The position numbers and the translations under genes were made by a program. The notes under the pieces are model-generated. The model did not search any database, was not told the DNA's origin, and saw only the letters and a list, made by a program, of their open reading frames with translations. Below, in pieces: positions 32,949 through 41,421 of a stretch of 64,000 nucleotides of DNA (positions are counted from its first letter, which is position 1; each line of letters begins with the position of its first letter). Origin of the DNA: Photobacterium marinum (GTDB lineage Bacteria > Pseudomonadota > Gammaproteobacteria > Enterobacterales > Vibrionaceae). The DNA is taken from NCBI RefSeq assembly GCF_000331515.1, contig NZ_AMZO01000045.1, forward strand, positions 1-64,000, given 5' to 3'.

Positions 32949-33385
32949 GTCGACAGGGAGTGCGACGAAGGATAGGAAAGCGCCATGATGGCATAGGCAT
33001 GAAGCCTGAAGGATTCACAGGACGTCTGGCCAGGAGGCCGGGAAGTTCGCAAGACGCGTAGGATTCGTCAGGAAGACGCTTACGGAAAAGAAAAGGTACA
33101 CGACGGAAAGTGTATCCACAGGGATGGTGAAATGGGTTGCCGGGACGGGTAACACGCTTTATGGAAAAGCCGGTTAGGGATTAACCGTAGCAACAGGATG
33201 TTGTCGCAAGGACGGTGAAAATTCATCAGGATGATGAAAAACAATAAACGTTGGCAGGGAAAGCACTAATAACAACAGGATTGTTGTCTGACCGGGATGT
33301 TTCATACTGGTTAAGGACTGACTAGACAGGATAAAGCCAGCAATGGCGACATACAGAGCGACAGGTGAAAACCTGTCGCTTTTTT
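32949..33385 (+). ncRNA. csrC: CsrB/CsrC-family CsrA-sequestering RNA
   Basis: The RNA begins GTCGACAGGGAGT, the same 5' sequence as E. coli CsrB, and ends with a strong terminator (GCGACAGGT/ACCTGTCGC, 33358-33366 and 33371-33379, then six T). By hand count it carries 23 GGA motifs in 437 nt, many as CAGGA or AGGGA in small hairpin loops, the CsrA-binding signature. It would titrate CsrA under BarA/UvrY (VarS/VarA) control. The position between engB and yihI is that of E. coli csrC, so the csrC name follows synteny while the 5' end resembles csrB. Confidence 0.92.
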
Positions 33386-33516
33386 CTTTTCTGCGCCCGT
33401 ATTCTTCGTGGTGCAAAAGTGCACACTTCTCCATCAAATCTGCTATGATACCCGGCTTCATTTAAGCCGCCCCGCCGCTAAGCTGAGGGCTGGCTGGATA
33501 CAGGAGTCAGAAAGTC

Positions 33517-34158
33517 ATGCCAACCTGCCCGCTGTGTAATAGCCCATCGGCCGGTACATTCCACCAGGATAAGCGTCGGACGTATTCTCGCTGCACTGAA
33601 TGTGCACTGATTTTCGCTGATCCTGATGTATTGCTGCCACCGGAAGAGGAAAAGGCAGTTTATGACCAGCATGAGAATAACCCGGAAGATCAGGGGTATC
33701 GCCGTTTTCTCGATCGCCTGGCGGCACCTTTGACCGAACGCCTAGGACCGGCTCAGTTGGACGGGCTGGATTTTGGTTGCGGACCGGGCCCGACTCTTTC
33801 CGTTATGCTGGAAGAGATGGGGTATAATATGGCGATCTATGATCCGTATTTTGCCCATGAGCCGACAGCGCTGGAACGGCAGTATGACTTTGTCACCTGT
33901 ACAGAAGCGATCGAACATTTTTATACGCCTGCGAAGGAATGGGGGCAGTTGATCGACATGGTGAAACCCGGCGGATGGCTGGGACTGATGACCAAGTTAG
34001 CCAGAGATCTCGATGCCTTTGTGAACTGGCATTATAAGAACGACCCAACCCACGTGAGCTTTTTCAGCCGTGAGACCTTCCACTATCTGGCACAGCGTGA
34101 TGGCCTGGAAGTCGAGTTTGTTGGAAATGATGTAATTTTGCTGAGGAAAACCCAGTAA
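33517..34158 (+). CDS. Class I SAM-dependent methyltransferase with N-terminal zinc-ribbon-like segment
   Basis: A 213-residue protein. It begins with four cysteines in two pairs (CPLC near residue 4 and CTEC near 27), as in zinc-ribbon methyltransferases. The SAM-binding motif I LDFGCGPGPTLS is near residues 83-94, and FVTCTEAIEHFYTP and KPGGWLGLMTKL follow. The substrate is unknown. It overlaps yihI by 1 nt, and the two are conserved neighbours in vibrios. Confidence 0.88.
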   Translation: MPTCPLCNSPSAGTFHQDKRRTYSRCTECALIFADPDVLLPPEEEKAVYDQHENNPEDQGYRRFLDRLAAPLTERLGPAQLDGLDFGCGPGPTLSVMLEEMGYNMAIYDPYFAHEPTALERQYDFVTCTEAIEHFYTPAKEWGQLIDMVKPGGWLGLMTKLARDLDAFVNWHYKNDPTHVSFFSRETFHYLAQRDGLEVEFVGNDVILLRKTQ

Positions 34159-34703
34159 TGACCCGTAAAAGAAAAAGCCGTAAGCCTGGTTCTGAAGGAC
34201 CAGCGTTATACCAAGAGAAAAGCGTAACTCAGCTAGATCAAGAAGGCCGTAAACGCCAGAAAGATAAGAAGCGCAAAGGCCAGAAGGCGGGTAGTCGCCA
34301 CTCTGCAGCCCAAGTGGAAAAAGCAAGAACACAGGGTCAGCGCAAAGACCCGCGTATCGGCAGTAAAAAGCCGGTGCCTCTGATTGTTGATACTAAGCCA
34401 GCAACTAAGAAAGAGCGCCGTATGAGCGCCGAGCAAGAACTGGCTATGCTGGAAAATGATGCTCAGCTGATGGTATTGCTCGATCGCATCGAAGCCGGTG
34501 AGAAGCTGGGTGCCGGTCTGCAGAAGCAGGTAGATCAGAAGCTGGATCGCATTGAGCAGCTGATGAACCAGTTGGGCTTGCTGGAAGAAGACGATGAGCC
34601 GGAAATGGCACCGGTTGCTCGTGTTTCTTCAGATGACGATCTGCTGGATCAGTTTGAAAACATGGATTTCGACTCGTTTGAAGATTCATTCGATAAGGAG
34701 TAA
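34158..34703 (+). CDS. yihI: Der GTPase-activating protein YihI
   Basis: YihI (181 residues) activates the GTPase Der (EngA) and so modulates 50S assembly. The N-terminal half is very basic (RKRKSRKPGSEGPALYQEKS, then GRKRQKDKKRKGQKAGSRH); the C-terminal half is acidic with LAMLENDAQLMVLLDRIEAGEKL and ends EDSFDKE. Both are family hallmarks. Nearness to engB and the CsrC-type RNA matches E. coli (yihA-csrC-yihI), with the methyltransferase inserted. Confidence 0.93.
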   Translation: MTRKRKSRKPGSEGPALYQEKSVTQLDQEGRKRQKDKKRKGQKAGSRHSAAQVEKARTQGQRKDPRIGSKKPVPLIVDTKPATKKERRMSAEQELAMLENDAQLMVLLDRIEAGEKLGAGLQKQVDQKLDRIEQLMNQLGLLEEDDEPEMAPVARVSSDDDLLDQFENMDFDSFEDSFDKE

Positions 34704-34706
34704 CCC

Positions 34707-35186
34707 TTGCAGGATATGACGCTTTGGTTAGGACTGGCCGGTACCATTGTTGCCGTGCTGGCGACGTATGCCGGTTACTTGTTATTTAAACTGTACCAGC
34801 AGCATACCCGCCACAAGGCCTTCCTTGAGCGAGCTGCCCTTCAGCAGGCTGAGCAGATTAAACAGCGCAATGCCAATATCATGGACAGCGTGTTCATTAT
34901 TGCTGAGGCCGGTAAGCAGGATCAGTGCGACATGTCTGAGATTTCCATCCGCCTTTATAAGCTGATGGAAGTCTTGCAGGGCGAGCAGGCGGTTGATTTT
35001 TCCGGCCTGTATCCGGCGATGACCGAGCTTTACCATGTGGTGAAAGATATGCCGCGTGGTGATGCACGTAAGACGCTGCAGAAGAAAGAGCGAATGAAGC
35101 TTGATCTGGAGCGGATGAAAGCCGAAGCTCGTTTGCTTGACGATATAAAGCAAGAGCTGGACGCCATTCTGGCACTGAAGCCATAA
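34707..35186 (+). CDS. DUF2489 domain-containing membrane-anchored protein
   Basis: A 159-residue protein with one N-terminal membrane helix (about residues 5-25, LWLGLAGTIVAVLATYAGYLLF), then a charged helical cytoplasmic domain of the DUF2489 family. The start is a TTG 6 nt after an AAGGAG site; the next ATG is three codons in and too far from it. It lies 3 bp after yihI and probably shares its transcript. Function is unknown. Confidence 0.85.
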   Translation: MQDMTLWLGLAGTIVAVLATYAGYLLFKLYQQHTRHKAFLERAALQQAEQIKQRNANIMDSVFIIAEAGKQDQCDMSEISIRLYKLMEVLQGEQAVDFSGLYPAMTELYHVVKDMPRGDARKTLQKKERMKLDLERMKAEARLLDDIKQELDAILALKP

Positions 35187-35216
35187 ATCAGAAAACGTGG
35201 TTTAGTGCTTGATTAT

Positions 35217-35251
35217 CCTCATCTATACTGAAGATATCAGTGTAGATGAGG
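35217..35251. repeat. 15-bp inverted repeat upstream of hemN
   Basis: Arms CCTCATCTATACTGA (35217-35231) and TCAGTGTAGATGAGG (35237-35251) pair over 15 bp (one G-U) around a 5-nt loop. Neither strand has a T run directly after it, so it is not a typical terminator. Confidence 0.7.
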
Positions 35252-35389
35252 GGATACCCTACACCCCTGTCATTGAGTCCGATATCATTTTCGGCTTAGT
35301 GAACAAGTAAAACATCTACAATACCGACCAGGTTATGGCACACTTGGTTTTTGCAACTTATTCCCCCAGACGATTAGTGGAAGTATGTC

Positions 35390-36763
35390 ATGTCACATGA
35401 GCAGATAATTTGGGATCAGGCGCTGATAGAAAAATATAACTATTCCGGTCCCCGCTATACCTCATACCCGACCGCCCTTGAGTTTCATGAAGCCTTTACC
35501 TCGGCGGAATTTGATATGGCATGCGCTCAATACCCCGAGCGTAACCTTTCACTGTATGTCCATATTCCGTTTTGTCACAAGCTTTGCTACTACTGCGGCT
35601 GTAACAAGATCATCACCCGTCACCAGCACAAGGCCGATCAGTACCTCGATGCCCTGGAGCAGGAAATCCGCCAGCGCGCGAGCCTGCTCGGTGATCGCAA
35701 GGTCAGTCAGCTGCACTGGGGCGGTGGTACACCAACTTTCCTGACCAAGGCGCAAATCAGCCGCCTGGTCGGTTTGTTGCGCGATCAGTTTGATTTTGCC
35801 GATGATGCTGAAATCAGTATCGAAATCGACCCGCGCGAAATTGAATTGGATATGCTGGATCACCTGCGAGCCGAGGGCTTCAACCGCGTGAGTATCGGGG
35901 TGCAGGACTTTAATAAAGAAGTGCAGCAGCTGGTTAACCGTGAGCAGGACGAGGCGTTTATCTTTGCTCTTGTTGAGCGGGCGAAGCAGCTGGGTTTCCG
36001 CTCGACCAACCTGGATCTGATTTATGGTCTGCCGAAACAGAATCAGGAGCGCTTTGCCGAAACGCTGAAACAGGTGCTGACAATGAAACCGGGTCGGCTG
36101 TCAGTATTTAACTATGCTCATATGCCTAAGCTGTTTGCTGCGCAGCGTAAAATTCATGACGCAGACCTGCCTGGCGCGAATGAGAAGCTGGCAATTTTGC
36201 AAGATACCATCGCAACCTTGACCGGAGCCGGTTACCAGTTTATCGGTATGGACCATTTTGCTCTGCCGGATGATGAGCTGGCTGTTGCTCAGCGTAATGG
36301 TGTGCTGCACCGCAACTTCCAAGGCTATACCACTCAGGGCGACTGTGACTTGTTGGGGCTGGGGGTATCGGCGATTTCTATGATTGGTGACTGTTATGCT
36401 CAGAACCAGAAAGAGCTGAAGAAATATTACGCCAGCGTGGACGAACAGCGCGAAGCGCTGTGGAAAGGTGTTTCGCTGGATGCTGACGATCTGTTGCGCC
36501 GTGAAGTGATTAAATCGCTGATTTGTAACTTCCAGCTGGACATGCAGGATATTGAGCAGCGTTTTGGCGTCGAATTTAAAACTTACTTTGCCGAAGATAT
36601 TGAGCTGCTGCAGACTTTCATCAATGATGAGCTGGTGACGGTTGATGAGCGCTACATTCAGGTTACCCTGAAAGGCCGCTTATTGATTCGTAACATCTGC
36701 ATGTGTTTCGACAAGTACCTGCGCGATCGTGCCCGCCAGCAGCAGTTCTCTCGCGTGATCTGA
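35390..36763 (+). CDS. hemN: Oxygen-independent coproporphyrinogen III oxidase
   Basis: HemN (457 residues) decarboxylates coproporphyrinogen III anaerobically. The radical-SAM cluster motif is CHKLCYYCGC with Cys62, Cys66 and Cys69 (plus Cys71). The N-terminal YNYSGPRYTSYPTA and the C-terminal HemN domain are present, including GVSAISMIGDCYAQN near residue 325. Cys71 and the N-terminal segment distinguish true HemN from HemW. It is monocistronic with a large terminator. Confidence 0.96.
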   Translation: MSHEQIIWDQALIEKYNYSGPRYTSYPTALEFHEAFTSAEFDMACAQYPERNLSLYVHIPFCHKLCYYCGCNKIITRHQHKADQYLDALEQEIRQRASLLGDRKVSQLHWGGGTPTFLTKAQISRLVGLLRDQFDFADDAEISIEIDPREIELDMLDHLRAEGFNRVSIGVQDFNKEVQQLVNREQDEAFIFALVERAKQLGFRSTNLDLIYGLPKQNQERFAETLKQVLTMKPGRLSVFNYAHMPKLFAAQRKIHDADLPGANEKLAILQDTIATLTGAGYQFIGMDHFALPDDELAVAQRNGVLHRNFQGYTTQGDCDLLGLGVSAISMIGDCYAQNQKELKKYYASVDEQREALWKGVSLDADDLLRREVIKSLICNFQLDMQDIEQRFGVEFKTYFAEDIELLQTFINDELVTVDERYIQVTLKGRLLIRNICMCFDKYLRDRARQQQFSRVI

Positions 36764-36789
36764 CGCTAGAAAAAACGCCTGATATACAA

Positions 36790-36837
36790 AAGCCCTCACG
36801 ACTTAGGTTACAGAACCTGAGTCGTGAGGGCTTTTTT
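36790..36837 (+). terminator. Large bidirectional terminator after hemN
   Basis: A 20-bp stem (36790-36809 and 36814-36833, one wobble pair) with a 4-nt loop ACAG is followed by T on the plus strand and preceded by A on the other. It is suited to ending convergent transcription, including the candidate small gene at 36852-36980. Confidence 0.92.
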
Positions 36838-36851
36838 GATCAACGGGGTTA

Positions 36852-36980
36852 TCAGCCGTTAAACATGTTTACGGCGGCTATTAGTGCCAATACGCCAGCG
36901 GCAAAATGGCCCGGGCCATTGGCTGCAATATCATTGACAGCTGGCATAGCCACGCTAAATGAAAGAATACTTTCCAGCAT
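36852..36980 (-). CDS. Candidate small hydrophobic protein, 42 residues
   Basis: A minus-strand ORF encodes MLESILSFSVAMPAVNDIAA followed by NGPGHFAAGVLALIAAVNMFNG. It would be a short hydrophobic peptide with one membrane-like C-terminal segment. It ends 15 bp before the convergent hemN terminator, which would fit a real gene, but the ribosome site is weak (GAG 10 nt upstream). It was not recognised as any known family. Confidence 0.35.
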   Translation of the reverse strand: MLESILSFSVAMPAVNDIAANGPGHFAAGVLALIAAVNMFNG

Positions 36981-37049
36981 GGGGAAATCTCACAGTATTT
37001 TTGATGGTGTTTGCGTGGATTGCTTAGAGCAGGACGCTGTTTTATTTCG

Positions 37050-37130
37050 CTTTAAGCCAGTGGAACGCTCGTCCTGAAAGTCTGGGATCGTTCAGGATCA
37101 GTCCTGGGACAGTGTTCCGTTGGCTTAAAG
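37050..37130. repeat. 81-bp imperfect palindrome
   Basis: The outer arms CTTTAAGCCAGTGGAAC (from 37050) and GTTCCGTTGGCTTAAAG (to 37130) are inverted copies with a few mismatches, and an inner pair CCTGAA/TTCAGG continues the stem. It could be a small mobile palindromic element or a structured RNA. The rest of 36981-37249 holds nothing recognisable. Confidence 0.6.
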
Positions 37131-37249
37131 TGGACGTATTTTACTCGAAATCAGGCAAGATGGAATTGCTGTCGCTCAAAAAATAATCAATTGGTCAATT
37201 TTGTGTGAAATATTTTATTAAAAACACTGGCAACATAACTGGCCGTAAA

Positions 37250-39772
37250 TCAAACAGGACTATCCTGTTCTACCGGCCATTCGCTCAATGGCTGCGGTCT
37301 GGCATAGTAGAACCCTTGAGCATAGTGGCAGCCAAGGCTTTTCAGCTGCTCGGCCTGGGCCTGAGTTTCAACCCCTTCAGCCACAACATCGGCATTGAAA
37401 TTATTGGCTAAAGTAATGATGGCCGCGATTACCGGGGAATAGTTATCACCTTCGGTCAGTTGGCTGACAAAAGAGCGGTCGATTTTCAGGCTGTCGAAAG
37501 GTAGCTGGGTAAGGTAAGCCAGCGACGAGTAGCCGGTACCGAAATCGTCGATGGCAATATGGATCCCGAGTTGACGTAGCTTTTGCAGGGCTTGGGTTGC
37601 CTGTTGAGGGCGGCTGACCAAATGGGACTCGGTCAGCTCCAGGGTCAGGTTGGTTGCCGGCAGCTTAGTTTGTTTCAGTATCTCTTTGGTCTGTTCGGCA
37701 AAGTTAGCCTGCATCAGCTGGCGGACCGAGACGTTCACATGCAACATGAAATCCGGTGACCAGTCTTCCTGTTCAATCATCTGTCGGGTTTGCTGGCAGG
37801 CTTGGTGCAGGATTTGATAGCCCATTTCGACAATCATGCCGTTTTCTTCGGCCAGCGGAATAAACTGGGCTGGGGAAACAAGCCCGCGAGAAGGACTGCG
37901 CCAGCGAACCAGAGCCTCTGCACCACAGACTGTTGTGCCACTCAGGCTGATCAGGGGCTGAAAGTGAACTTCCAGTTCGTGGTTTTCCAGTGCCCGGTTG
38001 AGTTCGGCTGCCAGCCGGGTTTTTTCCAATGATGCTTCCAGCATTTTCGGTTCGAAATAGCATACTGGCTGATCATCCTGTCCTTTATTGTGATTGATCG
38101 CCAGGCTGGCATTACGGAGCCATTCGGACATACCACTCTGCGGCAGGATTCCCTGCACAACCCCGATACTGGCGGATACCATGACTTCAACACCGTTGAC
38201 GATAAATGGCAGGTAGAAAGTACTCAGTAATTGGCGGGCTATTACCTCCGCTTCACTTCGCTGACTGATCCCTGAGACCAGAATCGCAAACTCATCCCGC
38301 CCGACTCGACCGAACAGCGCATTGTCGGGCTGGATATTTTCCAGTCGGCAGGCGACAGAGACTAGCAGCTGATCGCCGTTGAGATGGCCAATACTGTCAT
38401 TGATATGTCTGAAGGCTTTAAGGTCAATCAGTATCAGGGTGGCATTGTGTTCGGCATTCGGGTTTTTGGTGGCCTCAATGAGTCCTTCCCGGCTCAGCAG
38501 GCCGGTCAGGTCGTCATAGAGCACCTGTCTTCTCAGAGTATTGAAAGAGCGCTGAAGACGGGCAGACATGGCGGTAAAGGCTGATGCCAACTGATCGGTT
38601 TCCTGAAGCCTGAGAGCCGGGCGGACATCCACGGCCCAGTTTTTTTCACTTAGTGTCTGTGAAGCTTTGGCGATGTCGGCTATCGGCTGGGTGATCCGTT
38701 TGATAACAAACAGGCCGATAAGCAGGCCAAGCCCCGCCATAAGTGCAGCAGCCAACAGAGCGGTTTCTTGCTGTTCAGGCAAGTGACCGAGCAGGTTTTC
38801 TTCGGGCATGATCATAACGATTTGCCAGTCGAGGCCAAACTCATCACGATAAGGCGTTATACGGCTGAAATAACGGGTTTTATCATGTTCGAACTGAAAT
38901 TCACTGACAACTTCTGTTTCTGTCAGCTGACGTTGGGTCAGGATTTTCAGACTGGCGGAGATCAGGACATCCGGTTGTGGTAACTGGGTTACGGGCTGGT
39001 TATTGGGGGCCAGTCCAGAGCTGGCGATCAGTTTGCCCTGGCGGTCAATGATGTAGGTACTGCCTGAGAAATTCCGGCTTTCACGGTTTAAGAAGCCATT
39101 GAGACGATTAAGGTTTATGTCGGTTACCATCATGCCGAGCAGGACTTGGCTCTCATCATCAATCACTGGGCTGACGGCGGATATCGTCAGGCTGAGATTT
39201 TCGTCCTGGTTGGTGTAGACATCAGCCCAACCGGGCTTGAGGTTGCGGGTAAACGGCTGATACCAGGGACGGTTTGTCGGATCATAGCCTGCCAGTTTCA
39301 GGCTGGTGGAACTAAAATGGTTGGCACCGTTGAAAATATAAAGTTGATTGTCGGTACGCCAGTCTTTCAGCATCAGGGATAATTGCTGGTCATTTTTACG
39401 GTAACCGACGAAGTATTTGTCTTTGCTGCCGAAGCCGATGGTTGTGATTTGCGGCTGGTGTATGTACAGCCTGGCCATGGCATCTTTGAGATAGGTTTCC
39501 AGTCCGGTTAGTTTGGGTGGTTGATAAAGATGGTGGCGCTGAATACTGTCGGCTATGGTCAGGTTGGTGTTGAAGGGATCGCCTAAAAATACCCGCAGGT
39601 CGTTGCTGATACTTGCCGTATAGGAACTGAGCAACTTGCCGCTGACTTCAGTCAGCATGCGTTCATAGCTGTTTTGTTGGGAAATAGCGATTACCCCGAC
39701 GGTCAGTACCATCAGCAGGGTAAACGGTGCCATTACCGCAAAGCGCAATGTCATCAGGCGGGGTCTGGGCAT
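37250..39772 (-). CDS. Membrane sensor with Cache, HAMP, degenerate GGDEF and EAL domains
   Basis: An 840-residue cyclic-di-GMP protein. Membrane helix 1 is at about residues 9-30; a double-Cache-like periplasmic domain (about 40-330, with YKIIDRQG-type and WYQPFTRN segments) follows; helix 2 is near 340-360, HAMP at 360-412, GGDEF at about 420-575 and EAL at about 580-835. The GGDEF signature reads GRDEF, so cyclase activity may be lost, while the EAL domain keeps EAL (AEALVRW), DDFGTGYSS and VAEGVET, consistent with an active phosphodiesterase. The signal is unknown. Confidence 0.9.
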   Translation of the reverse strand: MPRPRLMTLRFAVMAPFTLLMVLTVGVIAISQQNSYERMLTEVSGKLLSSYTASISNDLRVFLGDPFNTNLTIADSIQRHHLYQPPKLTGLETYLKDAMARLYIHQPQITTIGFGSKDKYFVGYRKNDQQLSLMLKDWRTDNQLYIFNGANHFSSTSLKLAGYDPTNRPWYQPFTRNLKPGWADVYTNQDENLSLTISAVSPVIDDESQVLLGMMVTDINLNRLNGFLNRESRNFSGSTYIIDRQGKLIASSGLAPNNQPVTQLPQPDVLISASLKILTQRQLTETEVVSEFQFEHDKTRYFSRITPYRDEFGLDWQIVMIMPEENLLGHLPEQQETALLAAALMAGLGLLIGLFVIKRITQPIADIAKASQTLSEKNWAVDVRPALRLQETDQLASAFTAMSARLQRSFNTLRRQVLYDDLTGLLSREGLIEATKNPNAEHNATLILIDLKAFRHINDSIGHLNGDQLLVSVACRLENIQPDNALFGRVGRDEFAILVSGISQRSEAEVIARQLLSTFYLPFIVNGVEVMVSASIGVVQGILPQSGMSEWLRNASLAINHNKGQDDQPVCYFEPKMLEASLEKTRLAAELNRALENHELEVHFQPLISLSGTTVCGAEALVRWRSPSRGLVSPAQFIPLAEENGMIVEMGYQILHQACQQTRQMIEQEDWSPDFMLHVNVSVRQLMQANFAEQTKEILKQTKLPATNLTLELTESHLVSRPQQATQALQKLRQLGIHIAIDDFGTGYSSLAYLTQLPFDSLKIDRSFVSQLTEGDNYSPVIAAIITLANNFNADVVAEGVETQAQAEQLKSLGCHYAQGFYYARPQPLSEWPVEQDSPV

Positions 39773-39950
39773 TGTCGAAGCTCAGTTCGTCGTACTGTAA
39801 TTCTGATGCTCAAATATTCTGATAAATAATATAAACATGCAAACGCTCTTTTGTTGATCACAAGAATTGCGATCAAATAATGAGAGATGAGTCAGTAGAA
39901 GCCGATAATCTCCTTTACCGCTTCTACTGGTTTCATTGAGTGAGTATTCG

Positions 39951-41366
39951 CTATTCAGCAGAAATATTGAGTTCCTTGAGTTTTCTGGTCAGGGTATTGC
40001 GGCCCCAGCCAAGCAACCTCGCAGCTTCCTGTTTATGGCCGTGGGTATACTCCAGTGCGGTTTCCAGCAGGATTTTTTCAAACTCCGGCAAGGCTTCACC
40101 CAAAAGGTTTTGGTTACCTTGCTTGAGGGTATCCCTGGCCCACTGTTCGAGAGCGTGGTGCCAGTGGCCGTTCCCTTGCTCTTGGGTTGTTTTGCTGTCG
40201 GGAGTCAGCAATTCCGTCGGCAGATCCGTCGGCAGGACTTCGTTACCACTTGCCATTACAGTTAGCCAGCGACAGGTATTTTCCAGTTGGCGCACATTCC
40301 CCGGCCAGTCGAGTTCAGTGAGGATATCTTCCGTCGACGGATGCAGAGTTTTGACCTCAACGCCGAGTTCGTCAGAAGCACGCTGCAGAAAATGCCGGGT
40401 AAGTTGCGGGATATCCTGGCGGCGGTCTTTCAGTGCTGGTAGGTGGATCCGGATGACATTCAGACGGTGGAACAAGTCTTCACGGAAGTCGCCGTTGGCA
40501 ACCAGTCTTTCCAGATCCTGGTGGGTAGCGGCAATAATTCTGACATCAACATTAACCGGCGAGTGGCCGCCGACCCGATAAAATTGACCATCAGCCAGTA
40601 CCCGCAGCAGGCGGGTCTGGATATCGAGGGGCATATCGCCGATTTCATCTAAAAACAGGGTGCCGCCGTTGGCTTGTTCAAAGCGGCCCTGGCGGACGCT
40701 GTTGGCGCCGGTGAAAGCGCCTTTTTCATGACCGAACAGCTCGGATTCAATTAGATCTTTAGGAATCGCCGCCATGTTCAGGGCGATAAACTCTTTATGG
40801 CTGCGCGGGCTGTGGCGGTGCAGGGCATGGGCTACCAGTTCTTTACCGGTACCGGACTCACCGTTGATCAGCACTGAAATTGATGAGCGGGACAGGCGGC
40901 CGATAGCACGGAAAACCTCCTGCATCGCCGGTGCTTCACCGATAATTTCCGGGGCATTCTGAGGACTGGTTTCCGGTTGCTGTTGACGTTTTTGCTCCTG
41001 GCTGTGAGTAACGGCCCGCTCGACCAGGCTGACCGCTTCATCTATATCGAAGGGTTTTGGCAGGTACTCAAAAGCCCCTTCCTGGTAGGCGTTAACAGCG
41101 GCATCCAGATCCGAGTGAGCTGTCATGATTATCACCGGCAGTGACGGGTAATCCCGGTGCAGCGACTTGAGCAGGGCCAGGCCGTCGGTACCCGGCATCC
41201 GAATGTCAGATACTAATACGTCCGGCACGCTGCGTTCCAGTGCTTCCAGTACACTGTCGGCGTTGGCAAAGGTTTCACATTTTAGTCCTGCCGCATTAAG
41301 GGTTCGTTCCAGAACCCAGCGAATGGAGCTGTCATCGTCGACAACCCAAATTAATCCTTTGCTCAT
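39951..41366 (-). CDS. glnG: Nitrogen regulation response regulator NtrC
   Basis: NtrC (471 residues) activates sigma-54 promoters under nitrogen limitation. The receiver domain has DDD near residue 10 and phosphoacceptor Asp54 (VSDIRMPG). The AAA+ domain carries GESGTGKE near 168, the sigma-54 contact GAFTGA and FLDEIGDMP. The C-terminal Fis-type helix-turn-helix ends AARLLGWGRNTLTRKLKEL. It lies 55 bp after ntrB in the glnA-ntrB-ntrC order. Confidence 0.97.
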   Translation of the reverse strand: MSKGLIWVVDDDSSIRWVLERTLNAAGLKCETFANADSVLEALERSVPDVLVSDIRMPGTDGLALLKSLHRDYPSLPVIIMTAHSDLDAAVNAYQEGAFEYLPKPFDIDEAVSLVERAVTHSQEQKRQQQPETSPQNAPEIIGEAPAMQEVFRAIGRLSRSSISVLINGESGTGKELVAHALHRHSPRSHKEFIALNMAAIPKDLIESELFGHEKGAFTGANSVRQGRFEQANGGTLFLDEIGDMPLDIQTRLLRVLADGQFYRVGGHSPVNVDVRIIAATHQDLERLVANGDFREDLFHRLNVIRIHLPALKDRRQDIPQLTRHFLQRASDELGVEVKTLHPSTEDILTELDWPGNVRQLENTCRWLTVMASGNEVLPTDLPTELLTPDSKTTQEQGNGHWHHALEQWARDTLKQGNQNLLGEALPEFEKILLETALEYTHGHKQEAARLLGWGRNTLTRKLKELNISAE

Positions 41367-41421
41367 AGTTCGTCCTCTCTGGCTATTATGCCGTTGGCTT
41401 CAGGGTAATTGGCCATGGTTG

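Noticed and set aside
33174..33461. Minus-strand 95-codon ORF across the CsrB-like RNA
   Set aside because: It lies antisense to a well-supported RNA gene with 23 GGA motifs and a terminator; the open frame comes from the repetitive base pattern.
36703..37077. Plus-strand 124-codon ORF after hemN
   Set aside because: It starts inside hemN and reads through its terminator; no domain is recognised.
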